DNA of 64,000 nt from Pararge aegeria (taxonomy: Eukaryota > Arthropoda > Insecta > Lepidoptera > Nymphalidae). The stretch is from assembly GCF_905163445.1 (NCBI RefSeq), contig NC_053185.1, positions 19,114,001 to 19,178,000 of the forward strand, written 5' to 3'. Below the pieces are notes generated by a model. That model worked only from the letters and a program-made list of their open reading frames with translations. It was not told the origin of the DNA and searched no databases. The position numbers and the translations under genes were made by a program. Position 1 is the stretch's first letter, and each line of letters opens with the position of its first letter. Shown here piece by piece: positions 1-10,720 of this stretch.

Positions 1-240
1 TTAAAATTTGCGCATTGCGTGCTCAATCACAAGACAGTTGCTCGAACGCGCTTTATTATTATTGAAACATTCTTTTGTTTATAAAGCGATCCGCAGTCTG
101 CGAATTTTATAAAAAGTTATCTGCAAACTGCTCATGCTGCAACATGCTCACTAGCCCAAATATTTGATTTTGATTTTTTTAAGCTAGAGAGTTATTTAAT
201 TTTGTGCCATAGTTTATTTTTGTTCGGCGTTTACAAATAA

Positions 241-450
241 CCAGCTGGTGCCCGTGAACTCATCCGAGATTATCACCGGAACCGTTAGGCCCGATTTTCG
301 GGATAAGTCAGTCTTACACACTATATCTACGCAAAATATCACCAAGATAGGTTTAGCTGCCAAAATTCAATCAAAAAGTAGGCAATAGCTATCCTTCTTA
401 AATTTTGTGTGTTTTTGTGCGCTGTGTGTTAAGCCGTGTTACTACAACAC
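241..450 (-). mobile_element. Helitron-like 3' end
   Basis: On the minus strand the end is CACGGGCACCAGCTGG|T (CTRR|T), followed inward by sequence resembling other insect Helitrons. Only the 3' end is supported. Confidence 0.4.
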
Positions 451-679
451 GTACATTATAAAATTGTAAATTGTATTGTTTTAGTTGTAATATTTTAATT
501 TTTCTATGTTATAGTCTTTTTGTATTTAAGCAAACCCGGAGGTGGGCGTTAATAGCTGTAACACAGTTTTTAACTACCACATTTGTTACCGTTCCTTAGA
601 TTATAAGAATGCGTTGTAAATGAGACACAATAAAGACAATATTATTATTATTACTCTTCCGAAAAAGATGAACCACTAA

Positions 680-828
680 GCGATTAAGCGTTCCGGTACG
701 ATGTTCCGTAGACACCGATTAGGGGCATAAAATGTCCATAAAGGTTACCAGGTTAGCACCTACCATATCAGACTGCATCGTCACTTACCATCAGGTGACA
801 TGGCAGTAAAGAGCTAAGTTGAAGTGGT
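680..828 (+). repeat. SINE-C tail
   Basis: CGATTAAGCGTTCCGGTACG, ACACCGATTAGGGGCATAAA, GACTGCATCGTCACTTACCA, TCAGGTGACATGGCAG. Confidence 0.7.
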
Positions 829-1682
829 ATTGAAAATAAAAAATAAATAGTTAAGTAGTTTAGTAAAAAAACACAAAAATAAAACTTAATGAAAAGTAGT
901 GTATAATATCTTCATTTAAGTGATTTAATACATTTGCGTAGTTAGTGAAACGAAAATGGTGTTTCAAGAGAGCCGGTCGAGACGCTGGGCGAATCTTGAA
1001 ACCGAGAGATTTGCGGAGATAGCTTGAGCTTGTATAGAAATGCAAACGAGACAGGAGACATTACTAAAGTAAGCGGATTGTGAGTTCCTTGAGTATTTCT
1101 GCTTAGCGTAGCGTCGCGTCGCACTGTGGAATATGCTGACTGGTATTTAGTATATGCACTATCCAAGGATAAGTTCCCGTAGAGTTTTTGCGGTGGATGG
1201 AGACGGAAATATTTTTACCGGATAAAGAGCATGTGTGGCACTAATATGCTATACATATACTAATTGTTGTTGGAAGTTTCACATTGTATATCTACGATTA
1301 TTAAATCCCACTTTAAATATCAATCACAAAAGCCACCTTCTCCTCTCAGAGTAAGAAAGCTTGTTGAGATATCGGTGATTCCTTAGGTACCCTGGGTGTG
1401 ATAGAGAGTACACAGAGTGAGATCAAAGCTGTTCGACTGATAGTAGGCAGTGAATTTACTGGGCCCATAGACGATCTTCGACGAGATATAAAAAAGCTAC
1501 AAAAAGACCAACAGCAGTCCACATTGTTGGGACAAAGATGTCAAAAATCTGACTAAAATGAACCTCACAATCAACTCACCCTAGAGTGTCACGTAGAGTA
1601 CTCGAAATAAAAGATTTTAATGCCACACACATATATAATTGATACACCGTGATTCACAAGGTCAGATGCGCCGAGTATCCAT
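829..1682. other. No recognised feature
   Basis: AT-rich, several small frames on both strands with no known motif. If the mmd transcript continues leftwards, this is intron. The frames at 860-1166 do not read as ADAM sequence. Confidence 0.5.
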
Positions 1683-2051
1683 ATCGTATTATCAAAATTA
1701 AGCTTAATTTGCTATACTCCGCTAAAAGGAGGAGAATCTGTGTGGTGTAATTTATAATTTCTTCAATCCTTATACTCCACACCAAACAGATCTTCGGCAA
1801 TATACCCTCTACGCACGTTTCGCTCAGAAACCGCTCCGAAACCGGAGCATCCTCAGGAGATGTTGACTCTACAATGAATAATTGTACAAATGAAAATCGT
1901 GAAAATCTCGTGAAACGTGCGTAGAGGGTATATTGCCGAAGATCTGTTTGGTGTGGAGTATAAGGATTTAAGAAATTATAAATTACACCACACAGATTCT
2001 CCTGCTTTTCGGGGAGTATAGCAAATTAAGCTTAATTTTGATAATATATCA
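1683..2051. mobile_element. Fold-back element, arms about 138 bp
   Basis: 1683-1821 and 1911-2051 are near-perfect inverted copies (shared blocks AATTAAGCTTAATTTGCTAT, GGTGTAATTTATAATTTCTT, ACCAAACAGATCTTCGGCAA, CCCTCTACGCACGTTTC). The loop carries GAAACCGGAGCATCCTCAGG. Single-arm copies with the same loop-side sequence lie at 16.4 and 57.4 kb, so this copy looks like an inverted duplication of that family. Confidence 0.85.
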
Positions 2052-2164
2052 TGGATTTCCGCAAAGTAACGCCTGCTTCTATCCAATATCCATATAGTGT
2101 TATCCGTATCGTGCTCAGGCGAAGTATATTTAAAAGTACAATCCACATGTATCCACAACGTGTT

Positions 2165-2435
2165 GGCCATATTCCACCACGCTGGCCACGTGCGGATTGG
2201 CCAGCTTCACACGCCTTTGAGAACACTATAGAGAACCCTTCAGCTTGCAGGATTTTTCACGATATTTTCCTTCAGCATAAAGTGATATATAATTGCTTAA
2301 AATTATCACATACATGATATACACTCGTATGTCCGAAAAGTTTAAGGCGTCTAACTAGTACTTTACACATGCTGGGGATCGAGTTCAGTCCCCACGAAAG
2401 AAAGGCCGAAGTGTTAGCCACTAGGGTACCGCGGC
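2165..2435 (-). repeat. SINE-B, near full length, diverged
   Basis: Reverse copy: CACCACGCTGGCCACGTGCG, ACACGCCTTTGAGAACACTA, GCTGGGGATCGAGTTCAGTC, CCACTAGGGTACCGCGG. It faces the plus-strand copy that starts at 2488. Confidence 0.75.
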
Positions 2436-2487
2436 GAATCGTACATTTATAATTATAAATAAAAAAATATAGTTACATATTTTACGG

Positions 2488-2713
2488 TGCGGTGATAGGA
2501 CTTCGGCATCACTTACGTGGGGCCGGGTTCGAATCTCGGCTTGCACCTCTAAGTTATGTGCGTTTTAAGCAATTAAAATATCACTTGCTTCGTGTGGGCG
2601 TGTGGAGTCCACCAATCCATACTGGGCTAGCGTGGTGGACTACCCAAACCCTCCCTATTGTAGGACTCATGCCTTGTAGTAGGCCGGTAATAGGTTGATA
2701 TTATGATGATGAT
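2488..2713 (+). repeat. SINE-B with head deletion
   Basis: GCGGTGATAG then directly GACTTCGGC (A-box region lost), GGGTTCGAATCTCGGCTTGC, GTGTGGAGTCCACCAATCCA, TGGTGGACTACCC, and GATGATGAT tail. Confidence 0.8.
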
Positions 2714-2774
2714 TTTACGCAAAATAATAAAAAATAATTCTAATGTCGTAGTTCTAAATCCTTTTGACCTCTCT

Positions 2775-3021
2775 CAATAAGTTCAAAGTTTATATAAAAC
2801 GTAAGCTTACAGAAAAATCCTATTACAGTATTAAGGATTACTAGAACGATACAAAAGCTTGGATGTGAATTGCTATAACTTCTATTCAAAGATTAATTTT
2901 AATCTGCTGTGAGATGGTGATAACAAAAAAAAATACCCGGCTAAGTTTGTAGTGTGCTTGGAACCCTCGTAGCTTTAGGTTTAAGTTGGCGAACAAAATT
3001 GCCACCATCCCCTTACAATTA
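2775..3021 (+). mobile_element. LINE 3' end, left half (split by a Helitron)
   Basis: Matches the C-terminal codons and 3' UTR of the LINE at 22.8 kb (AAGTTCAAAGTTTATAT, AAAGCTTGGATGTGAA, GAGATGGTGATAACA, CCCTCGTAGCTTTAGG). It breaks off at 3021 and resumes at 3444. Confidence 0.8.
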
Positions 3022-3443
3022 TCCCTACTAATATTATAAATGTCAATGTAAGTTTGTTTGTTACGCTTTCACGCAAAAACTACTTAAACGATCCTCAATA
3101 CACTTTGTACACATATTCTTGGAAGTGTTAGAAGTAATATAGAATACTTTTTATCCCGACATTAAGCTCGGTTCCTTTGGGAGAAGGGATGAGTGTTTGA
3201 CGATTTTACTCCGACAAATTATAACCGATTTAAATAATTATTTTTGTTCTATAGAGGTTATAATGTGTTTAATTTTGCCCAAACTGTGGTTGAAGATAAA
3301 GGAAAAAACTCCTCAGCGGACAGCAGCAAATCCCTCATTTAAGGCCTATATAGCGATACGGAATACTTTAATTTTTTTTAGAACTACAAGTACCACATTA
3401 AAAAACAAAATCAAACGCAGACGAAGTCGCAGGCAGCAGCTAG
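3022..3443 (+). mobile_element. Non-autonomous Helitron (Lep1-like)
   Basis: Begins TCCCTACTAATATTATAAAT directly after A and ends GGCAGCAGCTAG directly before T, the A|TC...CTAG|T structure of Helitrons. A sister copy lies at 29.18 kb. It sits inside a LINE tail whose sequence resumes immediately after it, with no target duplication, as expected for Helitrons. The small frame at 3197-3448 is not a gene. Confidence 0.88.
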
Positions 3444-3533
3444 TGTAAACATATATGTCTGAACGCTCCATAAATGCCTGTGTTGGGCTTTCATGAATTA
3501 AGAAATTTTGAATTTTAATTTGAATTTTCTTTT
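3444..3533 (+). mobile_element. LINE 3' end, right half (after the Helitron)
   Basis: Continues the LINE tail as TGTAAACATATATGTCTGAA, matching the uninterrupted relatives at 13.81 kb and 19.98 kb. It ends in a GAATTTT-rich tail. Confidence 0.75.
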
Positions 3534-3973
3534 ATAACATTGATAGTTTGAATCCATGTTTATGATGGTAATGATTACGATTATGAGGACGATGGTATCT
3601 ATGCAAATATTGTCTTAGGTACGCCTGCGATCGAAAGAAGAGTACATACAAACAATCGCTCAAAATACGTGAAAACCTAATTGAATATACATTTTATACC
3701 TAAAACAAGAACAATCTCTGTTGAACTGGAAAGCGTCGTTCTCTACCTCATTACGTATTATATTTCTCTCATTATGACTGCAGAAACGTTTCCACTAAAT
3801 AGCTTTATATGAGCTCACGAGTGGTGGCGTTCATTTATTTATTGATTAAACCCACCTGCTGTATTTTAATAATGTGCAATATTTACATTAAATTGCAATT
3901 TCGCCGTGTTCTTTGTTTGTTTTAACGTTGCGCTTCTAATAGACTATTGTTAACCTATAATTATATTACAGCA

Positions 3974-4085
3974 AGTGGCGTGCACTGCCTACACTCAAAT
4001 TAATATATAACTCGTATAGTAGGAGGATTTGTGGCAATCTCTCTACTGTATGCATACCCAGGTATAAGCCTAGTGCACGCCACTG
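3974..4085. mobile_element. Small TIR element with 9-bp target duplication
   Basis: Ends are AGTGGCGTGCACT and AGTGCACGCCACTG. The flanking ATTACAGCA occurs at 3965-3973 and 4086-4094. A second copy is at 53.0 kb. Direct repeats of 9 bp fit a Mutator-type element, but superfamily assignment is inference. Confidence 0.75.
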
Positions 4086-4662
4086 ATTACAGCATATGGA
4101 CGAAATTCTTAAATTTCATTGGATTGGTTTATTTTTAGATTATTAATTTATTTATTTATTGTCTTATTAAATTTCATTAAAGTGTTTATTTTAATCTAAT
4201 TTGTCAATTAATAAGGGTTGAGTTATTTTAGATAATTCTATTTTTAATAATTTTGCTAATTTTAATTAAGTACAATACAGTCAGTTTAGAGGGCTGTTAT
4301 GCCCGCTAAGCGTTTACTAACATCGTGATATTGTACAAACTTTCTTGCAAATAGACGATGATAATTATTATTAAAGATATATAATGCTAAATTATGCTAG
4401 TTTATTAAATATTTAACTAGTTTATTTTATAAACAAAAAAAAATTACAAAATAACTACCGCTTTGCTCGTGCTCAGCATGAAGCCAAGTTAGTTTAACAC
4501 TACTGTGAGATATAAAAAAAAAACAAAGCTGAAAAATGCCTTTTGAGCTTAAGCTTTTATATCTCTATTTTAGTGTTTTATTCTGTCTATTTAGAGGCCT
4601 TATACGACATGACACCGATGCAATAACCTTTAATATGTTATTTGCTATTAGTGATTCATTAT

Positions 4663-4951
4663 CATATCAAACGATCACCGGCCCACTACTTGTTATGAGT
4701 CTCCTTCCACAATGAGAAGGGGTTAAGGCCGTAATCCACCACGCTGGCCCAGTGCGGATTGGTGGACTCCACACACCTTTGAGAACATTATGAAGAACTC
4801 TCAGGCATGCAGGTTTCCTCACGGTTTATTCCTTCACCGTAGAAGCAAGTATATTTTCATTACGCGCATAACTTAGAAAAGTTAGAGGTGCGTGTCGGGA
4901 TTTAAACTCGCTCCCTCGAAAGTCGAAGCCCTACACACTGGACTATCAACG
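4663..4951 (-). repeat. SINE-B, full length
   Basis: CGGCCCACTACTTGTTATGA, CAATGAGAAGGGGTTAAGGC, CACGCTGGCCCAGTGCGGAT, ACACACCTTTGAGAACATTA, CACTGGACTATCAAC. Confidence 0.85.
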
Positions 4952-5139
4952 TTACATTCTATTAGTGAGTAGCACGGGCTTAAAAATAAGTGTTTTGGCA
5001 AGATGTGTTTTGGCAAGGTTCAGACTCACTGATATACTTGTCAATTGTAGACCGCTGGATAAAAAAGTGTAGAAAAACTTAATTTGCGATAAACTTACTA
5101 GTTCTAGTACATAATCACTCGAAGATTCTAGATATAAAT

Positions 5140-5685
5140 TTAGACTTTGAAGCTGGCTACGGCATCTTGAGTGTATTGCCAAAATGAGGAAACATCGATG
5201 CCTAGTACCTGATGACAGTCTTTAGAGACTGTTAGCGCCATCTATTAGAAAGCCGCAGCTTCGCTCTCGTTTCAAAACTCCATATTATTTCAATGATTGA
5301 ACTATGTCGTATTTATTTATTTATTCACTTTATTGCACAGCGAAAAAAAACGGTTTACAAAAGACGGACGGCATATTCTACCAATAACTAACTAACTAGC
5401 CAACTTTCGGACGTGCGAGAAAACGAGTGAAGGTGTGGCCAAAGACTGTAGGAAGTATAAAAAAATATATATATATATACACATATAAAATCAAAGTGTC
5501 GTATAGCAAAGACCTAATAAAAGTACTTCTAAAACCATCCGTCTATTATATACGAAACCTCAGAAGTGGGATTTTGTGGGATTGCTTTTTATATGTTTTT
5601 ATTGTCTTCCAAGTGAAAACAAAAACCTTATGTGTTACCATTTCAATACAAAAAAACACAGTCAGTAGTCATATAAATAACTTAC
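5140..5685. other. mmd intron start, AT-rich
   Basis: Downstream of the mmd donor. It contains a short TATATA run (5467-5482) and CACTTTATTGCACAGC (5326-5341), which resembles a reverse LINE tail. No exon was seen. Confidence 0.5.
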
Positions 5686-5858
5686 GATAGGAATTGCGTG
5701 GTGTCCTTTTCTATCTTGTAAAGCTTTCTGGCAGCGTAATCGCTGAATTTCTGGATGGCTTTGGTGATATCATGCTTTCTGTCGAAGTCCGCCTGATCCG
5801 CACTCTGCCAGGACTCGATGTAGACGACCGAGACCCGTGTGTTGAGCGTGCGAAAGTA
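5686..5858 (-). CDS. mmd: mind-meld-like ADAM, internal exon (metalloprotease-like domain)
   Basis: Last visible coding exon of the ADAM gene. The acceptor is CCTTATTTCCAG, ending at 5859; the donor is GTAAGT at 5685-5680. It encodes 57 codons plus two bases (TC), starting YFRTLNTRVSVVYIESW and ending IEKDTTQFL. Joined to the preceding exon it reads IADL-YFRTLNTRV, the expected continuous ADAM core; LNTRV followed by a hydrophobic strand and E-[ST]-W is diagnostic of ADAM11/22/23-type proteins. The next exon should begin with one base completing a Ser codon and soon carry the HExxH-equivalent helix; I found no such sequence between 1 and 5685, so it probably lies beyond the left edge. Base composition is richer in GC than the surrounding intron, as expected for a conserved exon. 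Confidence 0.93.
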
Positions 5859-6769
5859 CTGGAAATAAGGAACATCTTTGTAATGTACAATTCGATCGAA
5901 CCTTTACTAGTTAAGTTGGCACTTGTAAACAATGATCATTGAAAAAAAGCTACATTTCTCGAAAAAAACAGTATTAAAATTTTTAGTCTGACCTCGGAGT
6001 GGAACGCAGTATGGACGACTATTACTAACAGGACGAGGTAGGATTTTAAAAATAGTCGGGTTTACAATATTTTAATGTATTTTTAATTTGCCAGTGATGT
6101 AGAATTCGTTATCTATTTTTTTTAGGAAGATCAAACGTATAGTAACTTGTCGTTCTAACTGTAAAACAAATATTAATTAAATAATCAAATATGGCTTTGT
6201 TGTTTGTTTATATGATGTAGAAGCCGGAGCGAGAGGTATACGCGCAAAATCTTTTAATAACATTACATATAATCAAAACAAGTCTTTCCTCTTTATAACA
6301 TTAGTATATTATATTCATTCTCTATTTTCGAAAATGTTCTGCTGATTTAGAAGTTTAGTTCTAATGTTAAGTTGTTGAGTGTATTTCGAATTGAAGCAGA
6401 TAAAGTACTCACTACTAATGCACATATCTCCATACTTCAAGAACTAAATTTGGAACGCCCGCATCAAGCTTATAGACATCTGATTCTTCTGTGTTAGAAT
6501 TATAAATTCAAATTTAATCTGTTGGAATTTTCATTGAAACACTACCTGTTGCCCGCTTTATGCATCCGGTTCACGGCTTCACGGTTATCAGTATGGTATC
6601 ACGTTTTTTTTCCAATTCCCTGGGAACCGTGTTACTCTCCATCCTTTAACTAACTACGCCATAAATCAAGTTGTGTGGTAGCTTAGACTTAACTCAGGAA
6701 GCAAAACGCAACGAAACGCGAACGAAACTAAAGCGAGCTAGCGGCGAAGAACGGACACAAACAAACATT

Positions 6770-7044
6770 TAATAATAATAAATAAATATACTACGACAAT
6801 GCACACATCGCCATCTAGTCCCAAAGTAGGCGTAGCTTGTCAAGATGACTGATGAATAATTTTATGAATAATACATAAATACTTATAATATATAATACAT
6901 ATAACCAACCAGACACTGAAAAACATACATGTTCATCACACAAATATTGTCCAATTGTGGGAATCGAACCCACGGCCAACCCACCCATCCACCAGAAAGC
7001 CACTCAGAAAGCAGGTTCGCTGCTTACTGCGCCAATCGGCCGTT
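6770..7044 (-). repeat. SINE-A (Metulj-like), near full length
   Basis: tRNA-derived SINE. On the minus strand the head has an A box (TTGGCGCAGTAAGCAGCG), and B box GGGTTCGATTCCCAC; the body includes TGATGAACATG and the AGCTACGCCTACTTTGGGAC block, with a TATTTATT tail. A 24-bp CCACCCATCCACC-rich insertion lies between the boxes. Confidence 0.85.
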
Positions 7045-7109
7045 AAATATTAGGTCGGATTTTATTAGGTAATTTTTACTCGGTCATTAAGGTTTTTTTT
7101 TATTATTAC

Positions 7110-7390
7110 TCATTTATTTTTAACCCCGTAAGAACGAAAGGGTGTTTTAAGTTTGACGCGTCTATGTCTGTGACATCGTATTTCCCAAACGGATGAACAG
7201 ATTTTGATTTTGTTTTTTTTTTGTTTGAAAGGTGAATAAGTGGTTCTTAGCTATGTTTGATGAAAAAAGTTCAAGATAGCCGCTGCCACAAAATGGCGGA
7301 TTACATATATGTGTAACCAATGAAAGGGCTTACCTAGTAGAATTACGTACACTATATTGAAGGTAGTTTTAAGTTTTTGTTATATCTATC
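7110..7390 (+). repeat. Dispersed repeat D
   Basis: CCCCGTAAGAACGAAAGGGT, CGTATTTCCCAAACGGATGA, ACAGATTTTGATTTTG, ATGGCGGATTACATATATGT, AATGAAAGGGCTTACCTAG. Relatives at 32.64 (reverse) and 44.41 kb. Probably the 5' region of a TE; class not determined. Confidence 0.7.
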
Positions 7391-8366
7391 ATTTATTTAT
7401 AAACTTTTATTTATAAACTTGTATTATAAAAGAAAAATAAAAAAGACACTATCAAAAATTTATAAAAAAAAGCCACAAGCTTGCGGGGGCTTTTGAGGAC
7501 CCAAGCTACCGGCTCGGCGGTCAGGGCTCAAGATTGAGGAACCTAAACCTTTGTTTATTATTATTATTCATTTATTTTAGTATCTAAGTAACTTCGTAAT
7601 CAATAACATGTAAACTCTAACAGAGCGGGAAGTTCTGAAGCTAAGTCGTTAAAAGCCTTTGGAGTTTTAAGTACATAATGTAGGTAGGTGCTCGCTACTT
7701 ATGCACGTATTTCCATACCCATTAACATTTGCTGGTGCTAAATAACGAGTTTGCAGAACCCGCATCTAGTTCCAAGATGTCGGATATTTCTCCGATAGAA
7801 ATAAGAATGTGTATTTGCTTTCACGTCTCGTTTGTAACGTTGGAATTTAACCCGTCTTCTAAGAGATTTTTTATACCTCTTAAATCTTTCATACAAATAT
7901 TCCATACAAGTAAAATTCTGTATGCCTTAAAAATTTTAAAACAAACAGCTGTCTCGGCGATTTTTTTTTTGAACATTATTATTTTATATTTATTATCCTA
8001 TTCTGGACTAAGAGAAATCCAAAAAATTTTCAACAAAATTGGTCCAGTAGTTATTGAGTTATAAATGGTGTAACTAACACAATTTTCCTTTATATACATA
8101 GATGTTCCGCTTCGATAACGGAGCGTTATAAGATGATTATCAAATAATTGGCAAAAAACAATTCTAGAGTACTTGTTCCTATACGTGATAGCAGTGAAAC
8201 TTCTTAAATAAACTCTTTGTAAAATTAATAATAATAATATTATTAAAGAACATTACAAAACGAATTGCTTCTGACCATCTAACGACTGTTGTTACAAACG
8301 CGTACATAGGTACTTTCTTTCCTTTCGCCTCACACAAGATAAAACAAAGATTGTTAAATTGCAAAA

Positions 8367-8525
8367 CGATGTTAGAAAAGAGCAACTGCTGAGTTTCTTG
8401 CCGGCTTCTTCTCGGTAGAATCTGCTTTCTGAACCGGTGGTAGAGTCACTACAAACACACATACTTGACCTTCCAAAAGTTCTTATACTAGGCCTACTTG
8501 AAATAAATGAATTTAGAATTTTTTC
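8367..8525 (+). mobile_element. LINE 3' end, GAATTTT-tail family
   Basis: GAAAAGAGCAACTGCTGAG, CGGTAGAATCTGCTTTCTGA, CCGGTGGTAGAGTCACTAC, AAATAAATGAATTTAGAATT. The same order is seen at 45.9, 54.99 and 60.6 kb. Confidence 0.8.
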
Positions 8526-8904
8526 GTGTCACGAAATGCACCCGTGTCATGAAATTTCACGTTCAATTCTCATCACAAGAAATATCAAATCGCCAATTAA
8601 GAAGTTTAAAAAAAAGACCCACAGATAAACAGAAATATCTAGCTATGTATAATAAGTATGTACATTTGAGAATAGACTCGCGGTAAACGTTGGCTGTTAA
8701 GGGCTGGCCATAAAGGCACTTGAGCAAATGTGTGGCGGAGGGCGTCTCGTAGCGTTATAGGGTCTCTTTGAATGTACGAGATTGTGGGGCTTTACGCCTG
8801 TTTGTTGAAAGGACGTGCTTGCTAAGGCACTTCGCGGACGTAGCTATTCTGTCATCCAACTATCGGCAACATCGGCAACTGTGCTCATGTCAAAATTCAA
8901 TTTT

Positions 8905-9018
8905 TTTTTTATTCCACCGTAATTAAACTGTCGCCTTTGACTGCTATCTCAACTGTTGGTAAATGATGATGCATTCTAAAGCGGGCTAACCTGTTAATGG
9001 TATGATAGTGTTACGTGC
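8905..9018 (-). repeat. SINE-C tail fragment
   Basis: TTTGACTGCTATCTCAACTG, AAAGCGGGCTAACCTGTTAA, GTATGATAGTG. Confidence 0.6.
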
Positions 9019-9283
9019 TAGGGTTCGTTAATTTGGAATAAGAACACCTGATGATTTTTGATCGATTGGTCTTAATTTTTGTCTATGTTTCTTTACTTCT
9101 TGTTCACAGTTTTATGTTATTAACTCTTTTACATATTTATTTATTAAAAATACCTAATTCTTTTTATGTTAAATCCGAGACCGACTATTTCAAAATCTTA
9201 TATTTATATAATCTTTTTGGCTGTTGGAATATACCAAAAATACAAGTCTTTCGTGCAACAGTCTGTTTTGTCTGTGGCTTAGG

Positions 9284-9336
9284 AGGTTAGGAGTGAGTGT
9301 TGGAATGAATCACATTCCAACACTCACTCCTAACCT
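9284..9336. repeat. Perfect inverted repeat, 24-bp arms, 5-nt loop
   Basis: Arm 9284-9307 (AGGTTAGGAGTGAGTGTTGG then AATG), loop AATCA, arm 9313-9336, with no mismatch. It lies in the mmd 4.6 kb intron, 1.1 kb from the exon at 10464. Confidence 0.95.
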
Positions 9337-9816
9337 TTTATGTCATGGACTTTCTCTTTGTTTTCTGTTCGTTTCTTGTACAATGTTATTCTGAATTTAT
9401 TCGAACAGTGCACACGTCCCTGCGACCCATATATACCAATAGTCGCCTTATATTTAAGTGAAACTATTTAAAAACATATCACTTCGATTTTAATTCCCTT
9501 CGCTCTCAAAGTAGACTAACCCGGTTGGGTCGAACATTGTGTATTTATATCACTTCGGAGGCCTAGAACATTTCTTTCTTATTCAGGAAATCGTAAACAA
9601 GTAAACAAAAGGAGCGATCTAGAAACGTTGCGACGTTCGCCTATTCTCAATATGACATAGGAGCATCCTTGGTACGTTTTGCCCGACACAAACACGTTAA
9701 CTACCTACGCTATGTTCCCGCGCGATTATGAACTTTACGTTACATTCAGGTTCTTTGTAACAATATCAAACTCATACATCAATGGTTTCTACACGGCATA
9801 CTACTGGCACGCTAAA

Positions 9817-9928
9817 ACGCTTGGCAGTCGCATCTTTGTCTATAGGGTGGTAACCAGCCGCGGCGGAAGCCTCGCCCTAAGCCAGACTAATTCTGAAATT
9901 ATAATTATCCAAATTGTACGCGGGTAAA
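9817..9928 (-). repeat. SINE-C middle fragment
   Basis: GCTTGGCAGTCGCATCTTTG, TCTATAGGGTGGTAACCAGC, TTCTGAAATTATAATTATCC. Confidence 0.65.
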
Positions 9929-10463
9929 CTGATGATTTATCTTGCTTGGTTTATAATGCTAATGTTTGAGGCTGAAATCATATTATTACTGTAATTAAAT
10001 ATAGCCGATATTACTTCTGGCAAAATTAGTTCAGTAACATTTAATGCTTACATTTCAACAGTTACACAATATTTTCTATCTATATAGAATAATAGCCATT
10101 AATCAAAACTATTACGGTAATTAAAAAAAAAAATAACAGTTGCTAGGTCTGTAAATCGCCTTAAGACCGGTAGACGTAATATTATAGCGAAAAAACTTAT
10201 TACATTACGTAAGAAATTTGCATATGTTCCAACCGCTTTTATGTTGATGTGGTTTTTAAAGAAATTGCGAAATTTTAATAAGATAAAAAGTATATATATA
10301 TATATAAATACACTATAATTTTCTGGCATTAATACAGTCTATTATATACTTAATTCTATTATATAATGTCATTATTAGTTAATAAGTAAGTAAATTTTGG
10401 TAAATGTGCCATTAAACCAACAAGAAAGGCATCGGAAAGGTCTGTATTGTGTTATAAACTTAC

Positions 10464-10659
10464 CAGATCAGCGATATTGGCGACTTGGATAGCATCATGG
10501 ACGACTTCTGACCGCGTGCTGCCATTCCTGTTCTCGAACATTGCTCTGTCGATGACCAGCGCTGTTTCGATGTATTTCGTAGTTTCCCTGACGTCACGCT
10601 TGAACCTCCGGATGGCGTATGTGTTTAAACCCTGCTTCCACCAGTCTCCCGCTTTACCA
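10464..10659 (-). CDS. mmd: mind-meld-like ADAM, internal exon (furin site and start of metalloprotease-like domain)
   Basis: Coding exon with acceptor TTTCACAG at 10660 and donor GTAAGT at 10463-10458. It is 196 nt: one base completing a Thr codon, then 65 codons. The protein runs GKAGDWWKQG, then the basic stretch IRRFKRD, whose RFKR matches the furin R-x-K/R-R consensus. The domain opening TTKYIETALVIDRAMF follows, which is the hallmark first strand of the ADAM (reprolysin) domain. An N-glycosylation sequon (NGS) lies in FENRNGSTRS. The exon ends IQVANIADL in phase 0. Residue pattern is much closer to the ADAM11/22/23 and fly mind-meld class than to ADAM10, ADAM17 or ADAMTS. That class is neuronal and largely non-catalytic in vertebrates; whether this protein is active cannot be judged because the HExxH region is outside the window. 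Confidence 0.92.
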
Positions 10660-10720
10660 CTGTGAAAGAATATAAGAATTAATTATTATCAGTTATATTT
10701 AACCATAACTATTTACAGAG

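Larger units (their letters stand above)
5859..10463 (-). other. mmd intron, 4.6 kb
   Basis: Intron between the two metalloprotease-domain exons, phase 0, GTAAGT to TTTCCAG. It holds a Metulj-like SINE, a palindrome-derived repeat (7.1-7.4 kb), a LINE tail at 8.37 kb, SINE-C pieces and a perfect hairpin at 9.28 kb, all listed separately. No other coding exon was recognised inside it. Confidence 0.85.

Noticed and set aside
2051..2317. 88-codon frame on plus
   Set aside because: It crosses the fold-back element and a SINE-B copy in antisense.
1..5685. Search for the next mmd exon (HExxH-equivalent region)
   Set aside because: No minus-strand frame with ADAM features and a suitable one-base entry phase was found; presumed outside the window.
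5694..5942. 82-codon plus frame and another minus frame over the mmd exon
   Set aside because: Both are shadows of the real reading frame, which is set by splice sites and ADAM similarity.
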